From the NCBI GenBank assembly GCA_031761405.1, contig JASEVX010000011.1, positions 65,141,217 to 65,205,216 on the forward strand: 64,000 nucleotides of DNA, given 5' to 3'. Below the pieces are notes generated by a model. It searched no databases. It saw only the letters and a list, made by a program, of their open reading frames with translations, and was not told the DNA's origin. The translations under genes and the position numbers were made by a program. Below, piece by piece: positions 1-9,600 of the stretch; position 1 is the first letter of the stretch; every line of letters begins with the position of its first letter. Source of the stretch: Serripes groenlandicus. Taxonomy: Eukaryota > Mollusca > Bivalvia > Cardiida > Cardiidae.

Positions 1-57
1 AACCGGGACTCGACAAAAAAATCTGCTGCAAATGTGTGGTAAGTGGGAAAGGGTTAA
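1..57. mobile_element. T element, right end fragment
   Basis: The window opens inside a T element: TCTGCTGCA, then GTGGGAAAGGG ending in TTAA at 54-57. Only the terminal part is visible. Confidence 0.6.
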
Positions 58-144
58 CAAACATATAAGATGAGAACTGAAGGATGATAGCAATGTCGGA
101 TCACCCAAAAAGTAAGATGTCCTAGTCTGATAACAGACTGTCAT

Positions 145-338
145 AAACCCTTTCCCTCATACAACAATTCTGCAGCAGACAACTTTGAACATATTTCGTC
201 AAAAAATAGAAAATCTCTATAATTGAATGGATAACCTAATGACGAAAAGTGGAAAATATTGTGTGGCAAAAGGAGAAATTGCTCGTTTTGAGCAATTTCT
301 TCATTTGTCACTATGTTTTCCAAAAGCCGTCTGACATC
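145..338 (-). mobile_element. T-young element, truncated
   Basis: CCCTTTCCCTCATAC terminus, CTGCAGCAGAC, and the central hairpin GAAATTGCTC/GAGCAATTTC are present. The far end stops after GCCGTCTG, so the second terminus is lost. Confidence 0.8.
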
Positions 339-379
339 ATTTGACTTCAATAATCTGTAAAAAAATGTTTTTGTTATAC

Positions 380-551
380 TGGGGGTTTACGCCATTTTCA
401 ACATTATTTGAGTAAATATCACGGCGACAGTTTACTTATGCATGATCCCTGGGTAAACAAACCAGCACTAGGCAAGGAAATCTGCCTTGCCCAAGGGCAC
501 TCTACCATCACCGCTGGTACTGGGGACGGAACCACGTCACAGCGGATTCTT
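380..551 (-). mobile_element. SINE-B (tRNA-derived), degraded copy
   Basis: The tail module (ttacgccattttcaacatt) lies at the left and the degraded tRNA head at the right (ends cacagcggattct), so it reads on the minus strand. Better copies lie at 49766-49990 and 58028-58242. The box B region is mutated. Confidence 0.7.
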
Positions 552-620
552 TTAAGATAGTATAACATTGTGAGAAATTCAAGCCAATTCAAATATTGTA
601 AACAAAAAAAGCTTGCCATT

Positions 621-1131
621 TTAACCCTTTCCCTCATAAAGACGCTTTCAGACGCCTCTGCAAAGGACAGCTTGTCGAAAACAAAGTGACAAAAGAAGAA
701 ATTGCGCAAAAAGAGCAATTTCTCTTTTTGCCACAATGTTTTCCACTTTTAGTCATAGGTTATCCATTTAATTATAGAGATATTCTATTGTTTGACAAAA
801 TATGTTCAAAGTTGTCTGCTGCAGAATTGTCGTATAAGGGAATTTGTTTGTTTGGAGTTTAACGCCGCTTTCAACAGCTTTGGTCATATCACGGCGGTCA
901 GTGCAATTACCTACCCATGTTTTCCTGGCTTTCCCACACCAGTACTTACACAACATTCTTTAGAAGCCACTGACTACTTTCTCACATAGATCAGAGGTGA
1001 GAGGCAATGGAAAACATCGCCCGAAAGAATGTCGCCGCAACCGGGTATCGAACCCGTGACCTCCAGATCACGAGTCAGATACGCTACCAATTGAGCTACC
1101 CGGCCGGGTCTCGTATAAGGGAAAGGGTTAA
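621..1131 (+). mobile_element. T-young element interrupted by a SINE
   Basis: TTAA plus CCCTTTCCCTCATA on the left and GGGAAAGGG plus TTAA on the right bound a T element of about 230 bp. It was later split by a SINE-A insertion at 843-1110. The hairpin arms here are GCGC/GAGC, so the stem carries one mismatch. Confidence 0.9.
843..1110 (-). mobile_element. SINE-A (tRNA-derived), full length with target duplication
   Basis: On the minus strand it begins with a tRNA-like head (ccggccgggtagctcaattg gives a box A; gggttcgatacccg gives a box B; the anticodon loop ctcgtga resembles tRNA-Thr CGT). A body and a tail ending in a (ttgtttg) run follow. A 13-bp direct repeat TCGTATAAGGGAA flanks it at 830-842 and 1111-1123, the hallmark of LINE-mediated insertion. 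It is not a functional tRNA gene, because the same head, body and tail recur at 50930 and 60153. Confidence 0.92.
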
Positions 1132-1536
1132 GATTGTTTTCTCAGCTGTTTGAATGGAAGGGAGAGTCAAAAGGATGGGGCCTTACTTTGTAAACATTTT
1201 AAGAAAAGAAGAAACTTTGACAAAATGAATGAAACATTTTCAGACAAAAACAATAATCCAACATTGTGGGAAAAGTAGAAATTCTTATAATGTATAATGA
1301 CTTCGGTTTTTCAACAATGTTTTTCGAAAAGTGTATATAGTATATAATTGAATTTATTCAAAATATACCCTTCACAAATCTGAGTGGGTATAAAAAAGTA
1401 TGTAATTGTAACCAAGGCTACCCATCCAGAACACGGATATTACCCCGCAATATTTGGTGACATATATATAATCTTACGTACAGCATGGACTCGTTTCAAA
1501 TGAAAAGTCCATTTTCTTATATGTATACCTATTGAA
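1132..1536. other. AT-rich stretch, no gene seen
   Basis: I see no coding frame, repeat boundary or RNA gene. It may contain eroded T-element sequence near 1290-1340 (caatgtttttcgaaaag). Confidence 0.4.
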
Positions 1537-1742
1537 CCTTTAGCCCATCTCCCATACAGACGCTATCTGATGCCTCTGCAGCAGACAAATTTTGAAAACA
1601 TTATGGCAAAAGGAGATATTGCTCATAATTAGCACCTTATGCAATAAGTGATCTTTCATTTATAGAGAGTTTCAATATTTTTGCCTAGATGTTATCAAAG
1701 TCGTCTGCTTCAGATTTGATGTACTATGTTGGAAATTGTTAA
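1537..1742. mobile_element. T-old element, eroded
   Basis: CCCATCTCCCATACAGACGC, CTGCAGCAGAC and GTCGTCTGCTTCAG mark both ends. The terminal nonamers are mutated and the central hairpin is damaged. Confidence 0.6.
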
Positions 1743-1844
1743 ACACAAATGTATCTATTTAAGTGTCCTACTTTAAATCATGTTCTCCATCATGAAATAG
1801 TTTAAATTTTTATGTAAAAAATAACTATTTGGCAGGATATTTTT

Positions 1845-2066
1845 TTAACCCTTTCTCACATACAACAAATCTGCAGCAGACAACTCTGGAAACATGGTGA
1901 CAAAAACCTGAAAAATCACCATAAAAGATAGCTTAATTGTTAAATAAAGTTGAAAACATTGTGGCCAAATGAGAAATTGAGCAATTTCACCTTTGGCCAC
2001 AATGTTTTCAAAAGTCGTCTGCTGCTATATTGCGTCAAAATGCGTCTGCAGTTGGGAAAGGGTTAA
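1845..2066. mobile_element. T-old element
   Basis: TTAACCCTTTCTCACATAC on the left, GTCTGCAGTTGGGAAAGGG plus TTAA on the right. The inner sequence reads GAAATTGAGCAATTTC, a T-element hairpin whose loop has collapsed. Confidence 0.8.
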
Positions 2067-2147
2067 TATTTGGCATATTACCCGAGGCATTGACAGTCAT
2101 GCAGTAAAAAGAGAAAAGCACTATCAAAGTAGGTTTTTGTTTGCTCA

Positions 2148-2310
2148 GTGTTTTACGACACTTTCAACAATTTTTCAGTTGTATCACAGGGATTCCTGGG
2201 TAAGTTACCATTACAATACTGGTCGATTTATCCTGACAGTAGCGATTCAGTCGTAATGCTAATCTCACAATCCTGATCGCCAAGGAGAGAAAGCCACCAT
2301 ATTTTTTAAA
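2148..2310 (-). mobile_element. SINE-D body fragment
   Basis: It carries the body tttcaacaatttttcagttg, then cctgggtaagttacca and gatttatcctgacag, then ggagagaaagccaccat. This is a single copy of the segment expanded into the minisatellite at 39.3-42.7 kb. The tRNA head is missing. Confidence 0.65.
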
Positions 2311-2342
2311 AGTAAACTGTGATAAAACTGATTTCTTTTCTT

Positions 2343-2571
2343 TTAACCCTTTCCCTCATATAGATGCTTTCTGACGCCTCTGCAGCAGAAGTTTTTTTGA
2401 AAACATAGTGACAAAAGAAGAAATTGCTCAAAACGAGCAATTTCTCCTTTAGCCACAATGTTTTCCACTTTTTTCATAGGTTATCCATTCAATTATAGAG
2501 ATTTTCTATTATTTGACAAAATATGTTCAAAGTCGTCTGCTGCAGATTTGTTGTATGAGGGTAAGGGTTAA
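2343..2571 (+). mobile_element. T-young element, near complete
   Basis: TTAA at both ends, both termini (right one with a G-to-T change), two CTGCAGCAGA motifs and an intact hairpin GAAATTGCTC/GAGCAATTTC. Confidence 0.9.
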
Positions 2572-2620
2572 AGCTGTGTATAAAACACCATACAATCACA
2601 CAAATCGAGATCTTCCATAT

Positions 2621-2944
2621 ATACACAGTTCCAACAACTACAATTATTATCTCCATTGTCAGCCATTTTGATAGGCAAATTTATTATATGTTGAATAGAG
2701 AAATATCAAATGTTATTAAATTAAACAATCGCATACATGTGCAAAAATAGATAAATCAAGAAGTCTTTATAATCAGATCAGATCATACAAAGGCATCGAA
2801 GACATAATGGTTGTCAACCAAAATTCCTCGATGTTTCCTTTTGTCACATTTTGTTTAAAAATATTCTCTATAAATGCTGGTCATATTTGCCTATCAAAAT
2901 GGCAGAAAAGGGAGATAATTAATGTAGTTATGGGAACTGTGTAT
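2621..2944. mobile_element. Foldback element with ~58-bp terminal inverted repeats
   Basis: The left arm starts ATACACAGTTCC and runs to gccattttgataggcaaat. The right arm is its imperfect complement, starting atttgcctatcaaaatggc and ending GGAACTGTGTAT. About 200 bp of AT-rich sequence separates them. No coding frame and no clear target duplication. Confidence 0.7.
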
Positions 2945-2993
2945 TGGCAATCCTAAAGCCTCTGGTAACTCGGATCATTGTTGCCCTTCAATG

Positions 2994-3229
2994 TAACCCT
3001 TTCCCGCATACAACAAATCTGCAGCAGGCGACTTTAAAAACATATATCCACATATATAGAAACTTTCTTTAACACTTAATTCCCACATACAACAAATTTG
3101 CAGCAGACGAATTTAAAAACATATATCCAAATATATAGAAATTTTCTTTAACACTTTCCCACATACAACAAATCTGCAGCAGATGACTTTAAAAACATAT
3201 ATCCAAAAATATAGAAAATTTAAATCTCT
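2994..3229. repeat. Three tandem copies of a T-old end
   Basis: Units of about 77 bp each start with CCCTTTCCCGCATAC or a variant, contain GCAGCAG and end near ctttaacac. This is a tandem repeat of one element terminus, not three whole elements. Confidence 0.75.
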
Positions 3230-3300
3230 TTAACCCTTTCCCACATAGAGATGCTTGCTGACGCCATTACAGCAAACAACTTTTGAAAAACATATATAAA
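3230..3300. mobile_element. T-old left end, truncated
   Basis: TTAACCCTTTCCCACATAGA is followed by the subterminal region. The element is cut where the next repeat begins. Confidence 0.6.
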
Positions 3301-4024
3301 ACAGCTAGGAGGGCCATGATGGCCCTGGATTGCTCACCTGATTTTTATTTTTTTTCACTTTAGCCATATAAGCCCAGGCCCATGGCGGGCATAGTTTTCA
3401 ACCAATCAACATGGCTTGAAGGAATCTGATAGTGGGATAGAGGACCATTTCTACAAAATTATTTCAGTTTTCACTATAGCCATATAAGGCAAAATGGCCC
3501 CGCCCCCCCCTGGCGGCCATGTTTTTCGACCGATCAACATGGCTTGGAGGAATCTGATAGAGGGTCACCCAAGTAACATTTGTACAAAATTATTTGAAAA
3601 TAGGCCTAACACTTTTGGAGAAGAAGATTTTTTAAGTTTCCACTTTAGCCATATAAGGCAAAAAAAAAAAACCTGCGCCCTGGCGGCCATGTTTTTTGAC
3701 CAATCAACATGACTTGAAGGAATCTGATAGAGGGTCACCCAAGGAACATTTCTACAAAATTATTTGAAAATCGGCCAACCAGTTTAGGAGAAGTTCTTTT
3801 CGTTTGGTTACCATGGAAACCAGAATTCTGCATGGATCCCAAATATTTGAAGGAATTCTGGTGAGGACATTGAGAGAATGCTTTCTGTGAAGTTTCATCA
3901 CAATTGACCCACTGCATGGTTACAGAGGAGAAGATATTAACGGGCGACGCACACCGCACGACGCCTGCCGGACAAAAAGCAATCACAATAACTCACCTTG
4001 AGCACTTCGTGCTCAGGTGAGCTA
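3301..4024 (+). mobile_element. Helitron-like candidate repeat, copy 1
   Basis: The left end has the hairpin AGGGCCATGATGGCCCT followed by GCTCACCTG. The right end has TGAGCACTTCGTGCTCA followed by GGTGAGCTAA. The body holds about three degenerate units of ~150 bp with ggcggccatgtttttcgacc. The 3' hairpin close to a terminal CTAA is what Helitrons show, but the assignment is inference. The same architecture recurs at 9601 and 58255. Confidence 0.55.
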
Positions 4025-4041
4025 AAAAGAAAGAAAATCTC

Positions 4042-4509
4042 TTAAACCCCTTCCCACATACAACAGATCTGCAGCAGACAACTTTGACAAAAACATCTGG
4101 ACAAAAACACTAAATATCTCTGAATATAAATGATGGTTGTTGTATCACTGAAAAGGTTGAAACATTGTGGCAAGAGTCTAAATTGCTCATTTTGAGCAAT
4201 TTTTCCTTGTGTTACAATATTTTTAACTCTTTCCCTCATATAGACGCTTTCTGAGGCCTCTGCAGCAGACAGCTTTTTGAAAACATAGTGACAAAAGAAG
4301 AAATTGCACAAAACATGCAATTTCTCCTTTTGCCACAATGTTTTCCACTTTTTGTCATAGGTTATCCATTCAACTATGGAGATTTTCTATGTTTTGACAA
4401 AATAAGTTCAAAGTCGTCTGCTGCAGAATTGTTGTATGAGGGAAAGGGTTAAATGTCACATGCTGCAGAGTCATCTGAAAGAAAGTGTCTATATGTGGGA
4501 AAGGGTTAA
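4042..4509. mobile_element. T-old element hosting a T-young element
   Basis: It starts at TTAA (4042) with CCCCTTCCCACATAC and ends at GTGGGAAAGGG plus TTAA (4506-4509). The middle is interrupted by a younger copy at 4213-4452. Removing that copy and one TTAA rejoins the two halves of a recognisable T-old element. Confidence 0.85.
4213..4452 (+). mobile_element. T-young element nested in T-old
   Basis: TTAA at both ends is the duplicated target inside the host element, direct support for TTAA-specific insertion. Hairpin arms read GCAC/ATGC, a variant stem with a shortened perfect arm. Confidence 0.9.
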
Positions 4510-4742
4510 CCCTTTCCCAAATACAACAAATCTGCAGCGGCCGACTTTAAAAACATAAACATGTATCCAAAAATTGTGGAAAATCTCTTTTTGAAAACAT
4601 TGTGCATCATAATGAGCAATTTCTCCTTTTGCCAAAAATGTTGTCAACTCTATTCAGTAAAAACTTTTCATTTCAAGAAATTTTCGCCTCCATGATTTCA
4701 AAGACGTCTGCTGTGGATTTGCTGTATATGGGTAAGGGTTGA
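4506..4742. mobile_element. T-old element sharing a TTAA with its neighbour
   Basis: It starts in the same TTAA that closes the preceding element. The right end is GGGTAAGGG followed by TTGA, one change from TTAA. Central hairpin partly lost. Confidence 0.75.
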
Positions 4743-4831
4743 AAGAAAATATAATTATTGAATAGAGAAATTGCTCGCTATGACTCAGCAATTTCTGTTT
4801 TCATGTAGTGTCTATGTGACCAAAACATCGT

Positions 4832-5071
4832 ATGTAACCCTTTGCCACCTACAAAACATCGTATGTAACCCTTTCCCACCTACAAAACATTCTGCAGCAG
4901 TCAACTTTAAAAGTTTTGGAAAATCTCTGTAAATGAAAGTATGATTATAATAAATAAAGTTGAAAACATTGTGGCTAAAAGAGAAATAGCTTAATTAATA
5001 GCTATTTCTCCTTTTGCCACAATGTTTTCAAAAGTCTTCTGCTGCAACTAGATGCAACAAAATATGGGTGA
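4832..5071. mobile_element. T-old element with variant hairpin
   Basis: A ~31-bp left terminus is tandemly duplicated (4832 and 4863). The hairpin reads GAGAAATAGCT/AGCTATTTCTC instead of GAAATTGCTC/GAGCAATTTC, so both arms changed together. The right terminus is degraded after CTGCTGCAACTAG. Confidence 0.75.
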
Positions 5072-5111
5072 ATAATCTTATAAAGGTTTATACTAAAAAG
5101 CAGTTTGATCA

Positions 5112-5182
5112 TCCGTGATTCACTGATTCACGCTGAGGATGTATTTCAGTACCTTTTATTGCATGGTTGATAAACAGAGCAT
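5112..5182. repeat. Flanking direct repeat, left copy
   Basis: gtgattcac...gctgaggatg to gataaacagagcatat recurs just right of the next element at 5441-5508 with few changes. Confidence 0.75.
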
Positions 5183-5440
5183 ATCGGGGGCTTGGCGTGA
5201 AATGGTTGTAACTAAAATGGTATTTTTTTACCAAATTGAATTCCCTTGCCATAAATTCTTTATAAGCGTTAAATCATTTTTCTTGGTAAACAATAGAAAT
5301 TTAGGTGCCATTGCTCGCATGGTTCTGAGCAATGGCACCTAAATTTGCATTGTTTACAAATGGGTCAAACTTGCCCCTAAACAAGGGTTTTCAAAATAGA
5401 TTTTTAGTTACAACCGTTTCACACCAAGCCCTCGATATCA
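5183..5440. mobile_element. Foldback element with ~33-bp inverted termini
   Basis: Left terminus ATCGGGGGCTTGGCGTGAAA then tggttgtaactaaaa; right terminus is the complement, ending CCAAGCCCTCGAT. Inside is a hairpin AGGTGCCATTGCTC/GAGCAATGGCACCT (about 5303-5340). No coding frame. A second copy at 16375-17152 hosts an insertion. Confidence 0.75.
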
Positions 5441-5508
5441 TTGTGATTCACACTGAGGATGTTTTTCAGTACCTTTCATTGCATGGGTGATAAACAGAGC
5501 ATATCATT
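5441..5508. repeat. Flanking direct repeat, right copy
   Basis: Second copy of the 5112-5182 segment (cactgaggatg to gataaacagagcatatc). It is too long to be a normal target-site duplication, so a local duplication is more likely. Confidence 0.75.
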
Positions 5509-5960
5509 GACATAACCGCTTTTACCTGGTATGTACTTTTCCAAATACAGACACAATGTAACACATATCTGCAGCACACACATTTGAAAACATTGATGCA
5601 GGAGGAGAAATTGCCGATATCATTTGTAATGAAGCTAGATTTGATCCGGGATAGAAAGGACATTCAGACTTTGTGTTGTTAGTTTTTACCCAATAAATTT
5701 AAAATATTTGCGTAACTGGCCAATTTCAATACTTTCTTAATAATTGGTAATTTCATCAATTTTAATTTGTTGACTACGCTGCATATCTTTAACTCTGTGC
5801 AAAACAAATAAGGCTAAAATTTAAACATTAAGCATCTGCAGAAATTTGGAAAATTAAGATTTGCATAGAATTTTTTCACATCAACATCAGCGAGCAAGTG
5901 ATGCATTTATGCATACAAATATGCAAGAGTACCTGCACAATCTGAAATCCTACTATACTT
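5509..5960. other. AT-rich stretch with T-old remnant
   Basis: A weak T-old left half is visible at about 5530-5620 (atctgcagcacac, then tttgaaaacattg). The rest has no recognisable element or gene. Confidence 0.4.
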
Positions 5961-6150
5961 TTAATCCTTTTTCTCATATTGATGCTTTCTGACGCCTCTG
6001 CACCAGATGGCTTTTTGGAAAACATAGTGACAAAAGAAGGAATTTATCAAAACAAGCAATTTCTCCTTTTGCCACAATGTTTACCATTTTTAGTCATATC
6101 TTATCCATTCAATTTATAATAGAGAATTGTTGTATGAGGGAAAGGGTTAA
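5961..6150 (+). mobile_element. T-young element with internal deletion
   Basis: TTAA, CCTTTTTCTCATATTGATGC and the CTCTGCACCAGA motif on the left; TATGAGGGAAAGGG plus TTAA on the right. About 40 bp before the right end, including CTGCTGCAG, is missing. Confidence 0.8.
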
Positions 6151-6199
6151 AAGACTGTGCACATATCAGTTAGGGAGGGCATTCAAACATTTCAGGAGC

Positions 6200-7179
6200 C
6201 CTGGTACAAGGCCTCTGGAAAACCAAAAACTTGCCGGTCTTGACTGATTTTTAAACTCGCCGGACTGATTTCAATTTTAAAACTTGTAAACAAATCAGTC
6301 CAGATATTTTCCTAAATCTCACTAACACCTACGCAAAAAATCTCACTAACACCTACGCTATATGTCACCTTGTAAACAAGAACACAATCATCTGTAAACC
6401 TTTGAGAGAGTCACGTATCGTGACGTAAACAAGATTAAACGATCCAATGAACTTTGACAATCGTGTAATCAGATAGATATAATGCCAAACGGAAAACCTT
6501 GGTGATGAATGCTTCACCATTGATGGATGACGCAACTACTCAAGGAGTTCCAATTGAATGCATGGGCTACCATTCTTGCATCTGATTGCCTGTTGGGGTT
6601 TTGGGGAATTTTTATGAATTTGAATAAATTTGCATAGGTCACATTGACCTTTGTAACCTTTCAAGATACATGTATTTACAAAACGTTTTGCAAAAATAAA
6701 TTATGTCAGAAATATTTCAATCATGGTAATTCCAAAGCAACAATTGCAAAGACATTAAAAGGTTTATTTTTATGTATGTTTACCGTACAATGTTTACCGT
6801 ACAAACAGAACAGTAAATATGAGTTTTGTACATTCTGTGTGTGACACATACTATGTTGGAGGACGTGTCGAATATTTTTAAGTACGAACAAGCAATGTAA
6901 ACATGTGTGGTCTAATTGTACATCTGTAAATTTTGGAAAATTATGATTTGTGAAGTACTTCTACATTGACATTATCGAGCGATGACACTGTTATGCAACC
7001 ATCCATGCAAGGATGCAAGGTAACCTGAAATAAACATGAAATTCATGTACGTTATATTTTTTTAAAAGTGTCCCAAGTTCATATTTTTCAAAAACGAGGG
7101 GGTGGGGGCTGCCAGGGGGTTGCAAAAATGTCACCTGACCAATTGAGATTTTAAAATTTCCAGAGCCCTGCCTGGTACA
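6200..7179. mobile_element. hAT-like non-autonomous element candidate
   Basis: The right end reads CCAGAGCCCTG; the left end reads AAGGCCTCTGG, its imperfect complement (CAGGGCTCTGG from the right). A 9-bp repeat CCTGGTACA brackets it at 6200-6208 and 7171-7179, giving an 8-bp target duplication in either register. CAGGG-type termini with 8-bp duplications are the usual hAT signature. The ~960-bp interior has no transposase-like frame and contains a 23-bp tandem duplication near 6313-6358. Confidence 0.5.
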
Positions 7180-7454
7180 CGTACATATATACATACAAAA
7201 TATAAGTTCAAACACCATACTTTGTATCAATAAAGCTCCTTAATGATCTTTAAATATGTTTTACTGACTTTCTTCCCTTTAGAAGCCCTTAATGATGGAT
7301 TATAGAAAGTTTAATCACCATAGTAACATCCTTTATATATCAGTATATATTACTTTGTGAACATTCTACAGGCCACAATGAACACTGCAAGTTTAATAAA
7401 GTTGCTTCTGTTACATTTCCCTGTTAACATTTCTATATAGTTTTTATCAAATCC

Positions 7455-7640
7455 ATCCCACCATGCCTTAGATTATGGCTCCGGACGGACAGACAACATA
7501 AAAACAATATTACACCGTCTTAGGCAGGGTATTACTAACCATGCCTTAGATATGGCTCCGGATGGACAGACAACCAGAAAACAATTTAACATCTGTCATA
7601 GGCAGGGTATTACTAACAATGCTTTAGATATGACTTTGGG
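7455..7640. repeat. Tandem repeat of about 90 bp, two to three units
   Basis: Units contain accatgccttagatatggct, ccggatggacagacaac and aggcagggtattactaac. The gacagac motif resembles tails of other mollusc repeats in the window. Confidence 0.65.
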
Positions 7641-7649
7641 CTGACGATG

Positions 7650-7878
7650 CTACTTATTCCCTCATATAGACACTTTCTGACGCCTCTGCAACAGACGGCT
7701 TTTTGAAAACATAGTGACAAAAGAAGAAATTGCTCAAAACAAGCAATTTCTCCTTTTGCCACAATGTTTTCCACTTTTCGTCATAGGTTATCCATTCAAT
7801 TATAGAAATTTTCTATGTTTTGACAGATTATGTCCAAAGTCATCTGCTGCAGAATTGTCGTATGAGGGAAAGGGTTAA
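7650..7878 (+). mobile_element. T-young element, left terminus lost
   Basis: Starts at TTCCCTCATATAGAC without the leading TTAACCC; the right end is complete with TTAA at 7875-7878. Hairpin GCTC/AAGC has one mismatch. Confidence 0.85.
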
Positions 7879-7959
7879 ACAATATCCTATCCACCTTTTA
7901 TAGGGGATAAAAAAGACATTGCTGGTTCTTTACAGCAATATCCCCCTTTTCCATAATGT

Positions 7960-8290
7960 TTTTAAAAGATATTCAATGTTATCTGTATTAGGCAAAAGGA
8001 AACTAAAATATCACGGAAGGTGATGAATACCCCCAGCTGGTGCCTGACAATATACATATGTATGAAACATTCAAGGGGCCATAACTCATTTAAAATTAAT
8101 TCCAGTGCAACACGCCGACAATATGCACAACTAGGCTTGGTATCAATCATTCTTGTGAAGTTATATTGAATTCTGACCAAGGGTTGCTGAGAAATAGTGT
8201 TCACAAGAAATGTCCACAGACCAACGGACCGACAAACCAACAAACCGACCGACTGACAAGCGTGACTCCTATATAGCTATATATACTATG
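7960..8290 (-). repeat. Interspersed repeat with gaccgacc tail
   Basis: Contains ggggccataactcattt, tatcaatcattcttgtgaag and aagggttgctgagaaatag, then a run of accgac/accaac motifs. I see no intact frame. Confidence 0.5.
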
Positions 8291-8726
8291 TACCTGGGGG
8301 TATAATAAAACCTGGATCATCCGGCTTATAAACAGTCTGAGGAAATGTGATAGTACTTTTAAAAGTTGTGAAAATGTGAGATAAGGAGACAATGCTAATT
8401 GCGAGTAATTTCTCGTTTCCTCATAATGTTTTAATTCTAAGCGAAAGAAAATAAACAAAATGTTTGTGATATTTCAAAGTTTTAATGAGATGTTTTCATA
8501 GTATAAAAAAAACTTTGGAAAACATTGGAAATGAGAAATAGCTCATTCACAGTAATCTTTTTTTTTTCACTCTAGGAAAACTACACTTAACATTTTCATA
8601 ATATTATTTTATTCTCATAAAATGTTTTCAAATTGCCTAACAATAATTTGATGTCTCAACAGCAGACATCTTACTAAGGTTTATGTCTTTGGAAAAGGAA
8701 ATTGATCATCAACAGTCTTCTGTATT

Positions 8727-8872
8727 CAGAGCTCTAGATAAGGGGCATATTTCACCTTCCAAAATCCTTATTTGATACTCAAACCCTATGTTGTGGGTAC
8801 TTAAAAGAAACGTCTCAGTGAGACGGTTATTTTGAGTACCCACAACATAGGGTTTGGTTGAGTCTGAAGAGA
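8727..8872. mobile_element. Hairpin element H, copy 1
   Basis: Left terminus CAGAGCTCTAGATAAGGGG. The core is a long hairpin: CCCTATGTTGTGGGTACT, a loop around cagtgag, then AGTACCCACAACATAGGG. The right terminus is missing. Confidence 0.75.
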
Positions 8873-8879
8873 GATATGA

Positions 8880-9038
8880 CTTAGAAAATCAAAACTATGG
8901 AAAATCCCTTCAAATCAAAGTATATATAATTATTAAATAGAAATTTATGACCAATATCTCATTTTGCCAGTATGTTTTCAAAAGTGGTCTGCTGCATGCA
9001 TACAAATCAAAATGTGTCTGTATGTTGGAAAGGGGTCA
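8880..9038. mobile_element. T-old element, right part
   Basis: GGTCTGCTGCA and TATGTTGGAAAGGGG mark the right end; the left terminus and the first hairpin arm are gone. Confidence 0.55.
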
Positions 9039-9107
9039 AGATAATCTGAAGTTACTTTTTTGGACCGTATTGAACAGGAATTTGTATAAGGTAATTGAAT
9101 ATTTACC

Positions 9108-9310
9108 TAACCCTTTCCCACCTGCTGTCACATTTAGACAGATCTGCAGAACACGATGTTTTAAAACATTGTGGAAAAAAGATAATCTTATCATGAGCTA
9201 TAACTTCCCCTTTTGCCATAATGTTCAAAACTCTATAGATCATTCATGGTTTTGCTTAGATGTTTTCAAAGTTGTTTGCTGCAGATTCGTTGTCCATGGG
9301 AAAGGGTTAT
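9108..9310. mobile_element. T-old element
   Basis: CTAACCCTTTCCCACCTGC on the left and GCAGATTCGTTG...GGGAAAGGG plus TTAT on the right. Hairpin arms are degenerate. Confidence 0.7.
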
Positions 9311-9600
9311 GTCTACAAACAAAAGTGGATGTCTTTAAGTAGTCTTTCCGCTCATTTATCTCTTCCAAAGACGTCACAATGATCTTTTTTATCACACATA
9401 CTGTATGTGACAACAGATTGATCACAAGGTATAACTGTTGATGACTCATAATTGGCATAAGCAAACACAATAGCTCAACTTTAGCACTTGTCACTTAGGT
9501 GAGCTTAAATCTTATAAAAGAAATAACTGAAGAGCAATGTTACCACACAGATATGATTCAATAATTATTATGTTTATCAAGTTTCATTAAAATATCTTAA

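Noticed and set aside
1031..1110. Intact-looking tRNA-Thr-like sequence
   Set aside because: Same head with the same body and tail recurs at 60153 and in truncated form at 50930, with target duplications, so it is a SINE head and not a tRNA gene.
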